Translations under genes and position numbers: made by a program
Shown: positions 17,210-26,315 of the stretch, one piece after another
Position numbering within the stretch: position 1 is the first letter of the stretch
Layout of the letters: every line of letters starts with the position of its first letter
Notes under the pieces: model-generated
Seen by the model: the letters and a program-made list of their open reading frames with translations, nothing else
What the model was told of the DNA's origin: nothing
Databases searched by the model: none
Assembly: GCF_029626225.1 (NCBI RefSeq)
Contig: NZ_JARUBP010000001.1
Span: 1,302,001 to 1,366,000 of the forward strand
DNA: 64,000 nt
Direction of reading: 5' to 3'
Source of the DNA: Asanoa sp. WMMD1127
Lineage (GTDB): Bacteria; Actinomycetota; Actinomycetes; Mycobacteriales; Micromonosporaceae

Positions 17210-18139
17210 TCAGCCGGCCCGCGAGACCTGGACCCCCCAGCTCGCCGACCAGGTGTCGCCCGGCGCCAGCACGACGACGTCGTGGCCCGACCGGAACGCG
17301 TCCGGCGGGCAGGTCTGCGGCTCGATCGCCATGGCCCGCCGGTGGCGGTCGCCGTGCAGCGTGTCGGAGGTGAACACCACCCACCACTTGAACTGCTCGC
17401 CGGCCCACACCCGCAGCGTCCGGTCGCCGTCGGAGATGACCACCGCCGAGGTGCCGTCCGGGTCACGGTCGAGGTCGCCGAACGCGTTGTCGAGCACCTG
17501 GGCGCCGAGCCGCCGCGGCACGGTGAAGTCGTGGTCGCCACCGCTGACCTTGGCCGCGCCGATCGGGAGCAGGCGGGCGTCGAAGAGCACCCGGCTGCGG
17601 CCCGGCACGGTCACCATGAGGTCGTCGAGGGCGGTGCCGGGCAGCCGGAAGTACGGGTGGGCGGCCAGGCCGAACGGCGCGGCGTCGGCCCCGATGTTGG
17701 TCACCTCGTGGTCGATGCGCAGCCCGTCCGGGCCGAGGCTGTAGCGGGTGCGCAGGTTGAGCTGCCACGGGTAGCCGACCTGGGCCGGCAGGTCGCACTC
17801 GACCAGCACCGCGCTGTCGGTGTGCTCGACCAGCCGCCAGCGCTGCCAGGCGACCAGGCCGTGGATGGCGTTGTGCCGGGCGGGCTCGGTGATCGGCAGC
17901 TGCTGCGCCTCGCCGGCGAAGGTGTAGCGGCCGTCGCGGATCCGGCTCGGCCACGGCGCCAGGATCTGGCCCGAGCTGCCCGGTGGCAGCTCGTCCTCGG
18001 CGTACCCGTCGAGGTAGTCGACCCCGCCGGCGCGATAGGCGCGCAGCCCACCGCCGACCTCCACCACGACGGCCTCCTGGCCGTCGGCGGCGATCGTCCA
18101 CTGTGTTCCGGACTTGGGCGGGGCGGTGCGGTTGGTCAT
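17210..18139 (-). CDS. Aldose 1-epimerase family protein
   Basis: 309 residues. Galactose mutarotase-like features: NAIHGLVAWQRW (first catalytic His), GLAAHPYFRLPG (second His) and QTCPPDAFRSG with an upstream acidic residue AIEPQTC near the end, where the catalytic Glu lies. These enzymes interconvert alpha and beta anomers of aldoses in the cytoplasm. ATG 18139 overlaps the MFS stop (ATGA), so it is coupled to the transporter, suggesting a shared sugar or sugar-like substrate. It is the last gene of the pdxH-MFS-epimerase operon. Confidence 0.9.
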   Translation of the reverse strand: MTNRTAPPKSGTQWTIAADGQEAVVVEVGGGLRAYRAGGVDYLDGYAEDELPPGSSGQILAPWPSRIRDGRYTFAGEAQQLPITEPARHNAIHGLVAWQRWRLVEHTDSAVLVECDLPAQVGYPWQLNLRTRYSLGPDGLRIDHEVTNIGADAAPFGLAAHPYFRLPGTALDDLMVTVPGRSRVLFDARLLPIGAAKVSGGDHDFTVPRRLGAQVLDNAFGDLDRDPDGTSAVVISDGDRTLRVWAGEQFKWWVVFTSDTLHGDRHRRAMAIEPQTCPPDAFRSGHDVVVLAPGDTWSASWGVQVSRAG

Positions 18140-19446
18140 GGGCCGGACGATATCGGTTCCGGCGCGGCGGCGGGCCGCGGGTCCGGCTCGGGGTCCGGGC
18201 TGCGATAGCGGGTGAGCGCCGGGAAGACCAGCGCGAGCGCGATCGCGAGGCCCGCCGCGACGAACCCGCCACCGCTGAACGCGACCCCGGCGCCCCAGAT
18301 CGCGGCGGTGCCGCCGGCCCGCAGGTCGCCCAGCCGCGGCCCGCCGGCGACCACGACGGTCATCACGCCCTGCAGCCGGCCGCGCAGGTGGTCGGGCGCG
18401 TAGACCAGCAGGATCGAGTGCCGGAAGACGGCGCTGACCAGGTCGGCCGCGCCGGCCAGGGCCAGCACCACCACCATCAGCCACAGGCTGTGCGCGAAGC
18501 CGGCCAGGCCGACCAGCGCGCCCCAGGCGACGACCGCGCCGACCAGCGCCAGGCCTTGCCGCCGGACCCGGCCGATCCAGCCGGAGGTGAGCCCGCCGAG
18601 CACCGAGCCGATCGCGATCGCGCTGAACAGCCAGCCGACCGCCGCCCCACCACCGAACCGCTCGGCCGAGATCTCGGGGAAAAGCGCCCGCGGCATGGCG
18701 ATCGTCATCGCGATGATGTCGATGGCGAAGGAGAGCAGGAGCACCGGCGCACCGGCCAGGTAGCGGAAGCCCTCGACCACGCTGCGCAGCCCGGCCGTGA
18801 CCGCCTGGCCGGCCGCGGGCGGGATCGGCGGCAGCCGCAGGGTCGACCACAGGCCGACGGTGAACAGCAGCGCGTCGACGCCGTACGCGATGGGCAGCGC
18901 GGTGTGCAGGTCCCAGCTCGCGAGGATCACGCCGACGCTGAGCGGGCCGAGCACCACGGCGGCCTCGCCGGTCGTGAACGAGAGCGTGTTCGCGGAGGGC
19001 ACGAGGTTGGCCGGCACCAGCCGCGGGATGATCGCGTTGCGCGTCGGGTTGGTCACCGCGAACGCGCACGACTGCACGGCGGTGAAGACCAGCAGCAGCC
19101 ACGGGTTGTCCCACTGCGCCAGCGACTGCACCAGGAAGCCGAGGGTGCCCAGCCACATCACCAGGGAGCCCGCGATCAGCAGCCGGCGGCGGTCCATCGC
19201 GTCGGCCAGCGCGCCACCCCAGAGCCCGAAGACCAGCAGGGGTACGAGCGCCGCGATGCCGAGCAGGCCCACCCAGAGCGACTTCTCGGTCAGCGCGTAC
19301 ATCTCGACGGGCACGGCCACGGCGGTGAACTGGTAGCCGTAGTTGGAGAAGGCGGTGCCGAGCCACATCCGGCGGTAGCTGGGCGTGGCGAGCGGTCGGA
19401 GGTCGATGGCCCAGCGGCGGCGCGGCTTGTCAGGGGCGTCGGTCAC
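18136..19446 (-). CDS. MFS transporter
   Basis: 436 residues with 12 predicted membrane spans. The loop after helix 2 reads GGALADAMDRRRLL, the classical MFS motif A region, and a helix-8/9 loop (SGWIGRVRRQG) repeats it. The family resembles the drug/macrolide-type MFS_3 exporters. GTG 19446 overlaps the pdxH stop (GTGA). The C-terminal tail is Pro/Glu-rich and cytoplasmic. Coupling with an aldose epimerase and pdxH does not fix its cargo. Confidence 0.88.
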   Translation of the reverse strand: MTDAPDKPRRRWAIDLRPLATPSYRRMWLGTAFSNYGYQFTAVAVPVEMYALTEKSLWVGLLGIAALVPLLVFGLWGGALADAMDRRRLLIAGSLVMWLGTLGFLVQSLAQWDNPWLLLVFTAVQSCAFAVTNPTRNAIIPRLVPANLVPSANTLSFTTGEAAVVLGPLSVGVILASWDLHTALPIAYGVDALLFTVGLWSTLRLPPIPPAAGQAVTAGLRSVVEGFRYLAGAPVLLLSFAIDIIAMTIAMPRALFPEISAERFGGGAAVGWLFSAIAIGSVLGGLTSGWIGRVRRQGLALVGAVVAWGALVGLAGFAHSLWLMVVVLALAGAADLVSAVFRHSILLVYAPDHLRGRLQGVMTVVVAGGPRLGDLRAGGTAAIWGAGVAFSGGGFVAAGLAIALALVFPALTRYRSPDPEPDPRPAAAPEPISSGP

Positions 19447-20099
19447 GGTGCCAGGCGTTCGATGATCCACTCTCCTTGGTCGGTCCGACGGTAACGCAGC
19501 CGGTCGTGCAGCCGGCCTCCTCGCCCCTGCCAGAACTCGACCGTCTCGGGCACCACCCGCAGGCCGCCCCAGTGCGGCGGCGCCGGGATGGCCGACTCCT
19601 CGGGGAACCGGCGCTCGGTGGCCGCGTACCGCTCGTCGAGCGCTTCGCGGTCCGGCAGCACCCGGGACTGTGGGCTCGCCCACGCCGCGATCTGCGAGGG
19701 GCGCGGCCGGCTCGCGAAGTAGGTCTCCGTCTCCACCCGGTCGACCTCGACGACCTCGCCCCGCACGGCGACCTGCCGCATGATCGGGTGCCAGGGGAAG
19801 AGCAGCGCGGCGTACGGGTTGGCCCGCAGCTCACCGCCCTTGCGCGACTCGTAGTTGGTGTAGAACACGAAGCCGCGCGCATCGACGCCCTTGAGCAGCA
19901 CGGTCCGCGAGCTCGGCCGCCCGCTCGTGTCGGCGGTCGAGAGCACCATCGCGTTGGGCTCGGGCAGCTGCGCCGTCATGGCGTCGGCGAACCACCGGTC
20001 GAACTGCTCCGGCCAGCCCGGCGCGAGGTCGGCGACGTCCAGCCCTTGGGTGGCGTAGTCCCGGCGCATGCGCGCCAGGTCGGGTGTGTCTCCGGTCAC
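19443..20099 (-). CDS. pdxH: Pyridoxamine 5'-phosphate oxidase
   Basis: 218 residues, the usual length. It oxidises pyridoxine or pyridoxamine phosphate to pyridoxal phosphate with FMN. Visible signatures: SGRPSSRTVLLKG (FMN/PLP contact region), FYTNYESRKGGEL, LLFPWHPIMRQVAVRG, and the C-terminal WGGLRVVPETVEFWQGRGGRLHDR, where RLHDR is the conserved PLP-binding end. Start is uncertain between GTG 20117 and GTG 20099; the latter follows a GAGGATGAGG stretch and begins just before the conserved RMRRDY segment. It is the first gene of the operon with an MFS transporter and an epimerase. Confidence 0.95.
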   Translation of the reverse strand: MTGDTPDLARMRRDYATQGLDVADLAPGWPEQFDRWFADAMTAQLPEPNAMVLSTADTSGRPSSRTVLLKGVDARGFVFYTNYESRKGGELRANPYAALLFPWHPIMRQVAVRGEVVEVDRVETETYFASRPRPSQIAAWASPQSRVLPDREALDERYAATERRFPEESAIPAPPHWGGLRVVPETVEFWQGRGGRLHDRLRYRRTDQGEWIIERLAP

Positions 20100-20271
20100 G
20101 TCCTCATCCTCGTGCACGCGTTAAGCGGTGATATGCGGTGTTCGGCGGCGCTCCGAGTTGCGGGCTGTGCTCGCGCACGCGGAGACCCAGCAGGCAAGAT
20201 GACACGAATACGAAACCTGAGTGGTAGCTAAGGCGCCGAAATGTTGCGGGGCGCATAGGCGGGAGGGCGAA

Positions 20272-21375
20272 ATGTCCGACTTCAAGCCGGGGTTGGAGGG
20301 CGTCGTCGCCTTCGAGACCACGATCGCCGAGCCCGACAAGGAAGGTGGCGCGCTGCGCTACCGCGGTGTCGACATCGAAGATCTCATCGGCCAGGTCAGC
20401 TTCGGCAACGTGTGGGCGTTGCTCGTCGACGGCCGGTTCGGGCCCGGGCTGCCGCCGGCCGAGCCGTTCCCGGTGCCGGTGCACTCGGGCGACATCCGGG
20501 TCGACGTGCAGTCGGCGGTGGCGATGCTCGCGCCGTACTGGGGGCTGTCGCAGCTGCTCGACATCAACGACGCCCAGGCCCGCGAGGACCTGGCCCGGGT
20601 GTCGGTGACCGCGCTGTCCTTCGTCGCGCAGTCGGCCCGCGGGCTGGGCCTGCCGGCCGTGCCGCAGAAGGAGATCGACAAGGCGGCCACGATCGTCGAG
20701 CGGTTCATGAAGCGCTGGCGCGGCGACCCGGACCCGCGGCACGTCAAGGCCGTCGACGCCTACTTCATCTCGGCCGCCGAGCACGGCATGAACGCCTCCA
20801 CCTTCACCTGCCGGGTGGTCGCCTCGACCGGCGCCGACGCCGCGGCCTGCATCTCCTCCGGCATCGGGGCGCTGTCCGGCCCGCTGCACGGCGGCGCGCC
20901 GTCGCGCGTACTCGGGATGATCGAGGCCGTCGAGCGCAGCGGCGACGCGGAGGGCTACGTCAAGGGCGTACTCGACCGCGGCGAGCGGCTGATGGGCTTC
21001 GGGCACCGCGTCTACCGGGCCGAGGACCCGCGCGCCCGCGTGCTGCGGCGCACCGCCAAGGAGCTCGGCGCGCCGCGCTTCGAGGTGGCCGAGGCGCTGG
21101 AGAAGGCCGCCCTCGAAGAGCTGCAGGCCCGCCGGCCCGACCGGGTGCTGGCCACCAACGTCGAGTTCTGGTCGGCCGTGGTGCTGGACTTCGCCGAGGT
21201 GCCGCCGCACATGTTCACCTCGATGTTCACCTGCGCCCGCACCGCCGGCTGGAGCGCGCACATCATGGAGCAGAAGGCGCTGCAGCGGCTGGTCCGCCCG
21301 TCGGCCAACTACGTCGGCCCGGGCCCGCGCAAGCCCACCGAGGTCGAAGGCTGGGACCAGATACCGCACGAGTGA
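20272..21375 (+). CDS. citA: Citrate synthase 2
   Basis: 367 residues, shorter than the main GltA type and typical of actinobacterial CitA. It condenses oxaloacetate and acetyl-CoA. Catalytic residues are seen in SGPLHGGAPSRV (His), MGFGHRVYRAEDPRAR (His) and EFWSAVVLDFAEVP (Asp). ATG 20272 has GGGAGGG nine bases upstream; in-frame codons further upstream lack that and are outside the conserved start (SDFKPGLEGVVAFET). It is followed by serC on the same strand after 126 bp, an order known from other actinobacteria. Confidence 0.93.
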   Translation: MSDFKPGLEGVVAFETTIAEPDKEGGALRYRGVDIEDLIGQVSFGNVWALLVDGRFGPGLPPAEPFPVPVHSGDIRVDVQSAVAMLAPYWGLSQLLDINDAQAREDLARVSVTALSFVAQSARGLGLPAVPQKEIDKAATIVERFMKRWRGDPDPRHVKAVDAYFISAAEHGMNASTFTCRVVASTGADAAACISSGIGALSGPLHGGAPSRVLGMIEAVERSGDAEGYVKGVLDRGERLMGFGHRVYRAEDPRARVLRRTAKELGAPRFEVAEALEKAALEELQARRPDRVLATNVEFWSAVVLDFAEVPPHMFTSMFTCARTAGWSAHIMEQKALQRLVRPSANYVGPGPRKPTEVEGWDQIPHE

Positions 21376-21501
21376 CCGGTGTGGGTGGGCTCACGCCCTG
21401 GGTCATGAGACTGCGGGGCGTGGGCGGTCGTTGGGATGAAAGTATGAAAGTTCGGCAGCGCCGCCGGCTTTCCATCCCGTGCGCGACCAAAGGATCTATT
21501 C

Positions 21502-22629
21502 GTGGCTGACGTGACCAGCATCCGGATTCCTGACGAGATCAAGCCCGCCGACGGACGGTTCGGCTGCGGCCCGTCCAAGGTTCGGCCGGAGGCGGTCTCC
21601 GCCCTCAGCCAGGTCGCCACGAGTTACCTCGGCACGTCCCACCGGCAGAAGACGGTCCGCGACCAGGTCAAGCGCCTCCGCGAAGGCATCGCCCAGTTCT
21701 TCGCGCTGCCCGAGGGCTACGAGGTGATCATCTCGAACGGCGGCACGACCGCCTTCTGGGAGGTCGCGACGTTCGGCCTCATCCAGGACAAGGCCCAGTT
21801 TGCCAGCTTCGGCGAGTTCGGCGCCAAGTTCGCCGCCTCGGCCAAGGCCGCGCCGTTCCTCTCGGACCCGACCGTGCGCAAGGCCGAGCCGGGCAGCGCG
21901 CCGGGCCTGGTCGCCGAGGCCGGTGTCGACGTCTACGGCACGCCCCACAACGAGACCTCGACCGGCGTCGCCGTGCCGATCAGGCGGGTCCCCGGCGCCG
22001 ACCCGGGCGCGCTCCTGCTGGTCGACGCCACCTCCGGCGCCGGCGGGCTTGAGGTCGACCCGCGCGAGGCCGACGTCTACTACTTCGCGCCGCAGAAGGC
22101 GTTCGCCTCCGACGGCGGCCTGTGGATCGCCCTCATGTCGCCGGCCGCGCTGGCCCGGGCGCAGGAGGTCAAGCAGTCGGGCCGCTACATCCCGGCGTTC
22201 CTCGACCTGGTGACGGCGATCGACAACTCGCGCCTCGAGCAGACCTACAACACGCCGGCCCTGGCCACGATCTTCCTGGCCGCCGAGCAGACCGACTGGA
22301 TGAACGCGCACGGCGGCCTCTCCTGGGCGGCCAAGCGCACCGCGGAGAGCGCCGGCGTGATCTACGGCTGGGCCGAGCGCTCGTCGGTGGCCACCCCGTT
22401 CGTGTCGGACCCCGGCCTGCGCTCCAACGTGGTCGCCACGATCGACTTCGTGGACGAGGTCGACGCCGGCGCCATCGCCAAGGCGCTGCGGGCCAGCGGC
22501 ATCGTCGACACGGAGCCCTACCGCAAGCTCGGCCGCAACCAGCTGCGGGTGGCGCTCTTCCCGGCCATCGAGCCCTCCGACGTCGAGGCCCTGACCGCCT
22601 CGATCGACTACGTTCTCGAGCGGCTCTAA
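21502..22629 (+). CDS. serC: Phosphoserine aminotransferase
   Basis: 375 residues, actinobacterial SerC. It converts 3-phosphohydroxypyruvate plus glutamate to phosphoserine in serine synthesis. The PLP lysine lies in YYFAPQKAFASDGGLW; FGCGPSKVRPEAVSAL and SYLGTSHRQKTV match the family N-terminus, and IISNGGTTAFWEVATF the cofactor phosphate site. GTG 21502 has AAAGGA 7-8 nt upstream. It is followed by a hairpin at 22645-22676 and then sepH. Confidence 0.96.
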   Translation: MADVTSIRIPDEIKPADGRFGCGPSKVRPEAVSALSQVATSYLGTSHRQKTVRDQVKRLREGIAQFFALPEGYEVIISNGGTTAFWEVATFGLIQDKAQFASFGEFGAKFAASAKAAPFLSDPTVRKAEPGSAPGLVAEAGVDVYGTPHNETSTGVAVPIRRVPGADPGALLLVDATSGAGGLEVDPREADVYYFAPQKAFASDGGLWIALMSPAALARAQEVKQSGRYIPAFLDLVTAIDNSRLEQTYNTPALATIFLAAEQTDWMNAHGGLSWAAKRTAESAGVIYGWAERSSVATPFVSDPGLRSNVVATIDFVDEVDAGAIAKALRASGIVDTEPYRKLGRNQLRVALFPAIEPSDVEALTASIDYVLERL

Positions 22630-22644
22630 CGTTTCTTCGCCCGA

Positions 22645-22676
22645 CACCCCGGCGTGCCTAGCGGTGCGCCGGGGTG
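22645..22676 (+). terminator. Hairpin after serC
   Basis: A 10-bp perfect stem, 22645-22654 with 22667-22676, and a 12-nt loop lie 16 bp after the serC stop. There is no U-tract. It would separate serC from sepH (start 22755). Confidence 0.6.
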
Positions 22677-22754
22677 GTAGTGGGCTACCGTGTGGCGAAG
22701 CGTCTCGACTGTGGTCGGGATCGTCGGCCAGCTCAGCGGGACGGAGGCAACGCG

Positions 22755-23792
22755 ATGCGGCCTGTACGCTTCGTCGCCCTCTCCGAGGACGGCCAGGCAA
22801 TGGTGCTCGCCGACGAGGTGGGCCGCCTCCTGGCGCTCCCACTCGACGAGCGGATCAACGGTGTGCTGCACGGCGACACCGCGTCCGCGGCGGTCAGCGG
22901 AGCCGGCCACTTCGGTGACCAGGCGCCGTCCCTTTCTCCACGCGACATCCAGGCCCGCATCCGCAGCGGCGACTCGGCCGACGAGGTCGCCCGCATCGCC
23001 GGTGTGCCGGTCGACCGCGTGCTGCGCTACGCCGGCCCGGTGCTCCAGGAGCGGGCGATGCTCGCCCAGCACGCCCGACGCACCCGCCTGAAGACGTCCG
23101 AGAAGGGCGCGCCCCTGGCCGAGGTGGTCGACGCCCGGCTGGGCCAGCACGGCATCGACGCCGAGAAGATCTCCTGGGACGCCTACCGCCGCGACGACGG
23201 CACGTGGCGCATCGTCGCCACCTGGCCGTCCGGCAAGGCCACCGCCCAGGCCATGTGGGACCTCGACCGGGCCCGCCAGGTCGTCACCCCACACGACGAC
23301 ATGGCGCAATACCTGTGCACCGAGCGCCCGCAGCCGCTGCTCGGCCAGGAGCCGGTGACGCCCGAACGCGGCGGCCACGCGCTGCCCGGCCCGTCCCGCA
23401 CGGAGCCGGCCCGCGGCGGCCACGGCCTGCCGTCCGCTCCGACCGAGCCCCGAGCCCCACGCGACGCGATCCGCGCCGGCCGCGACGCCCTGCTCGCCTC
23501 GCTCGACCGCCCGCTCACCCCGCCCGGCCGCGGCCTCGACGCGGGCCCGTCCGAGCCGCGCCGCGGTGGCGCGGCCGCGCTGCTCGGTGGCGGCGCCGGT
23601 TCGGCGTTCGACGACGACGCCGACCTCCCCAAGGAGGTCCCGGCCGTGCCGTCGCTCGCGGTGCTCCGCCCGCGGCGCACCGCCGGCAACGGCGGCACCG
23701 AGCAGAACGACCCGGCGGGCAAGCCGCGCAAGCGCCTGCCGAGTTGGGACGACGTGCTCTTCGGCAGCGCGCCGCAGCGCGAGTCCTCCTGA
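22755..23792 (+). CDS. sepH: Septation protein SepH
   Basis: 345 residues. The N-terminal ~170 residues are the conserved DUF3071/SepH domain (RPVRFVALSEDGQAMVLADE, LSPRDIQARIRSGDSADEVARIAGV), with a helix-turn-helix-like element. A long low-complexity Pro/Arg/Gly linker follows, and the C-terminus ends in the conserved KRLPSWDDVLFG motif (about 325-336). SepH binds FtsZ and promotes Z-ring assembly in Streptomyces and mycobacteria. ATG 22755 has GGAGG 7 nt upstream. It sits directly after serC, as in other actinobacteria. Confidence 0.93.
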   Translation: MRPVRFVALSEDGQAMVLADEVGRLLALPLDERINGVLHGDTASAAVSGAGHFGDQAPSLSPRDIQARIRSGDSADEVARIAGVPVDRVLRYAGPVLQERAMLAQHARRTRLKTSEKGAPLAEVVDARLGQHGIDAEKISWDAYRRDDGTWRIVATWPSGKATAQAMWDLDRARQVVTPHDDMAQYLCTERPQPLLGQEPVTPERGGHALPGPSRTEPARGGHGLPSAPTEPRAPRDAIRAGRDALLASLDRPLTPPGRGLDAGPSEPRRGGAAALLGGGAGSAFDDDADLPKEVPAVPSLAVLRPRRTAGNGGTEQNDPAGKPRKRLPSWDDVLFGSAPQRESS

Positions 23793-23829
23793 GTTTCGCC
23801 CGCCGCCCACCGGTGGCAGGGTGGGCTTC

Positions 23830-24816
23830 ATGGAATACACGAACCTGGGCCGCACGGGCCTGAAGGTGAGCCGGCTCTGCCTGGGCACGATGAACTTCGG
23901 CCCGGAGACCAACGAGGCCGACAGCTTCGCCATCATGGACCGCGCGCTCGACCTCGGCGTCAACTTCTTCGACACCGCCAACGTCTACGGCTGGAAGCTG
24001 GGCGAAGGCGTCACCGAGCAGATCATCGGCCGCTGGCTGGCCCAGGGCGGCGGCCGCCGCGACAAGGTCGTGCTCGCCACCAAGGTCTACGGCCGCATGG
24101 GCGAATGGCCCAACGAGCAGGGCCTGTCGGCCCGGCACATCGTGCGGGCCTGCGAGGACTCGCTGCGCCGCCTGCAGACCGACACGATCGACCTCTACCA
24201 GATGCACCACGTCTCCCGCACGACGCCGTGGGAGGAGATCTGGCAGGCGATGGAGACCTTGGTCGCCCAGGGCAAGGTCGTCTACGTCGGATCGTCCAAC
24301 TTCGCCGGCTGGCACCTGGCCCAGGCCCAGGAGTCGGCAGCGCGCCGCAACTTCTTCGGCCTGGTCTCGGAACAATGCCTCTACAACCTGGTGGCGCGCG
24401 GGCCAGAGCTCGAGCTCATACCCGCGGCGCAGCACTACGGCATCGGCATCATCCCCTGGTCGCCGCTGCACGGCGGCCTGCTCAGCGGCGTGCTCCGCAA
24501 GATGGCCGCGGGCCAGGCCAGCCGCGGGAAGGAAGGGCGCGCGGCGGAAGACCTGGAAAACTACCGCGAGTCGATCGAGGCCTACGAGAAACTCTGCGCC
24601 GACCTGGGCCACGACCCAAGCGAAGTCGCCCTGGCGTGGTTGCTCTCACGCCCGGGCGTCACGGCCCCGATCATCGGGCCACGGACGATGCAACAACTCG
24701 ACTCAGCAGCGGCAGCAGTCGAGGTCGAACTGGACAAGAAGACCCTGGCGAAGCTGGACGAGCTCTTCCCAGCCCAGGGCAAGGGTGGTCCAGCTCCAGA
24801 AGCCTGGGCTTGGTAA
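23830..24816 (+). CDS. Aldo/keto reductase
   Basis: 328 residues forming a complete AKR barrel. The catalytic tetrad is visible: Asp in FFDTANVYG, Tyr in the same motif, Lys in LATKVYGRMG and His in LYQMHHVSR. Cofactor-binding segments are VGSSNFAGWHL and the C-terminal APIIGPRTMQQLDSAAAAVEV. It reduces carbonyls with NADPH; the group resembles the Gfo/YajO-like AKR12/13 families. ATG 23830 is chosen as the start of the conserved MEYTNLGRTGLKVS. It is followed by a large palindrome. Substrate unknown. Confidence 0.92.
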   Translation: MEYTNLGRTGLKVSRLCLGTMNFGPETNEADSFAIMDRALDLGVNFFDTANVYGWKLGEGVTEQIIGRWLAQGGGRRDKVVLATKVYGRMGEWPNEQGLSARHIVRACEDSLRRLQTDTIDLYQMHHVSRTTPWEEIWQAMETLVAQGKVVYVGSSNFAGWHLAQAQESAARRNFFGLVSEQCLYNLVARGPELELIPAAQHYGIGIIPWSPLHGGLLSGVLRKMAAGQASRGKEGRAAEDLENYRESIEAYEKLCADLGHDPSEVALAWLLSRPGVTAPIIGPRTMQQLDSAAAAVEVELDKKTLAKLDELFPAQGKGGPAPEAWAW

Positions 24817-24817
24817 A

Positions 24818-24958
24818 GGGCGGGTCCCCTTGCCGGGCGTAGCCCGGTGATCAAGGTTTCCGGCCGGTGACAAGGTGGAGCGCCCAACGGACGAACGACC
24901 TTGTCGCCGGCCGGAAACCTTGATTGCTTTTCGCGAAGGCCGGCAAGGGGACCCGCCC
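24818..24958. repeat. Nested long palindrome downstream of the aldo/keto reductase
   Basis: Two nested arm pairs form a 141-bp imperfect palindrome. The outer arms, 24818-24836 and 24940-24958, are a perfect 19-bp inverted repeat. The inner arms, 24850-24876 and 24898-24924, match at 26 of 27 positions. Between the inner arms is a 21-nt loop. It lies between the convergent aldo/keto reductase and thpR genes. It could be a giant terminator, a MITE/REP-type mobile repeat or a cruciform element. Confidence 0.85.
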
Positions 24959-24997
24959 GCCCTTCCCTACGTGGGTCTCTGCAGTCCGGGTCGGGGG

Positions 24998-25039
24998 GTT
25001 GGGGGCAGCGCCCCCAACGTTCTCGGGGCTCTGCCCCGA
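24998..25039. repeat. Twin short GC hairpins
   Basis: Two small hairpins stand side by side: a 9-bp stem (24998-25006/25010-25018, 3-nt loop) and a 7-bp stem (25023-25029/25033-25039, 3-nt loop). I recall similar G-run/C-run twin hairpins scattered between genes in GC-rich actinobacteria. They precede the 3' end of thpR (stop 25099). Confidence 0.6.
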
Positions 25040-25098
25040 ACCCCGGTCCTCCTCAGGAATCTCCTCGTCGGACACAGTCAAGGGCACCAAGGTCCGCC

Positions 25099-25743
25099 TT
25101 AGAGCAGCCAGTTTGTCAGGCGTTCATAGGTCGGGTTCGGACCCAGATGGCTGCGCATCAGGAAGAGTTCGCGGACCGGCCAGGTCGGGCCTTTGTAGGC
25201 GTTGAGGGCGTCCCGGTCGTGGTCCAGGTCCGCGCGCGGGATGCGGTTTCCCGGTCTGGCGATCGTCAGGTGCGGCTTCCATGGTCGCTCGTCGTAGGGG
25301 AAGCGCGCTCTCTTCAGCTCTCGCCGCAGTGCACTGTGCAACGTCCGCATCGGCTCGATGTCGCCGGTCACGCCGATCCACATCAGCGTGAACGCGCCCC
25401 GGCCGAACCGACCACCGCCGGACAGCGCCAACTCAGGTGGGGATTTGGGGTCAGTCGCCGCGCATTGGGCGCCGTGGCCGGTCGACGCGGTCCGACGCTC
25501 CGCGCGACGGGCCGCCGTGGCCACTTGCTGGAAATAGCGCTCCACGCCCCGCCCGACCGCCTCCTCGACGTCCGTGAGGCGCTCGTCGGCCACATCGCCC
25601 AGGAAGGCCAGCGTCAGGTGATAGGTCTCCGGGCGCGCCAGCCGGGTGTTGACCTCGGCCGTCCCGATTCGCAGGCCGCGCACGAACGCGGCCAGGTCAG
25701 CCACCGCTTCCTCGGGCGGGTAGGCGGCGACGAACAGCCTCAC
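25099..25743 (-). CDS. thpR: RNA 2',3'-cyclic phosphodiesterase (ThpR/LigT family)
   Basis: 214 residues, 2H phosphoesterase. The two HxT motifs are in YHLTLAFLGD and KPHLTIARPG, both intact. The family opens cyclic phosphates of RNA 3' ends or ligates tRNA halves with 2'-5' linkages in vitro. An insertion of ~30 residues at ~75-105 (Arg- and Ser-rich) makes it longer than the ~180-residue norm. GTG 25743 overlaps the upstream stop (GTGA), so it is coupled to the small membrane protein gene. Confidence 0.9.
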   Translation of the reverse strand: MRLFVAAYPPEEAVADLAAFVRGLRIGTAEVNTRLARPETYHLTLAFLGDVADERLTDVEEAVGRGVERYFQQVATAARRAERRTASTGHGAQCAATDPKSPPELALSGGGRFGRGAFTLMWIGVTGDIEPMRTLHSALRRELKRARFPYDERPWKPHLTIARPGNRIPRADLDHDRDALNAYKGPTWPVRELFLMRSHLGPNPTYERLTNWLL

Positions 25744-26240
25744 CGCTGCTCGCGGCGCTCGGCGTCCGCGGTCGGCAGCGTCATTCCCGCGGCCTGCAGC
25801 TCGCCCTCGACCCGGACTCGCTCGATCTCGAGGTCGACGCCGACCAGCTCGGTCAGGTGCTCCTCGACCGACAGGCAGCCGCAGGCCAGGCGGAGCTGCT
25901 CGTCATAGGCCCGCAGCACCGCGGTCTGCCAGACCTGGGAGCGCTGCGCGACGCCGAGTCGTTGGCGGCCGAGGCGGTCGAGGTCGGCGGCGATCTGCTC
26001 GATGGCCGGGCGGTCCGGCTCGCCGGGGTCGGCGAGCTCGATCTCGGCGGCGACCGGGCCCATCGAGCGGTCGAGGCGGTTGATGTCGCGGCGTTCGCGG
26101 CGGACCAAGCGGGCTTCGCGGACGGCGCGGGCGGCCCGCTCGAACAGTTCGTCGGCGCAGACGATCGCGGCGACGATGGCGGGCAGACACAGAAGCGTCA
26201 GGATCGCCACCGCCAGCACGAGGGTGTGCGGGATCGCCAC
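25740..26240 (-). CDS. Hypothetical protein with N-terminal membrane span
   Basis: 166 residues. One hydrophobic span (LVLAVAILTLLCLPAIVAAIV, about 7-27) is followed by a charged, likely helical region rich in Arg and Glu (REARLVRRERRDINRLDRS) and a middle segment (RLGVAQRSQVWQTAVLRAYDEQL). No domain I recognise. It is probably a single-pass membrane protein with a cytoplasmic coiled tail. GTG 26240 starts it; no strong Shine-Dalgarno. Its stop overlaps the thpR start, so it is in one operon with thpR. Confidence 0.75.
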   Translation of the reverse strand: MAIPHTLVLAVAILTLLCLPAIVAAIVCADELFERAARAVREARLVRRERRDINRLDRSMGPVAAEIELADPGEPDRPAIEQIAADLDRLGRQRLGVAQRSQVWQTAVLRAYDEQLRLACGCLSVEEHLTELVGVDLEIERVRVEGELQAAGMTLPTADAERREQR

Positions 26241-26315
26241 TCTTCGACGCTATGCGGCTCTGGCAGCGACCGCCACCGATTTGGGTTTCATTTGGTGCAC
26301 CGACCGGTCAAACCG

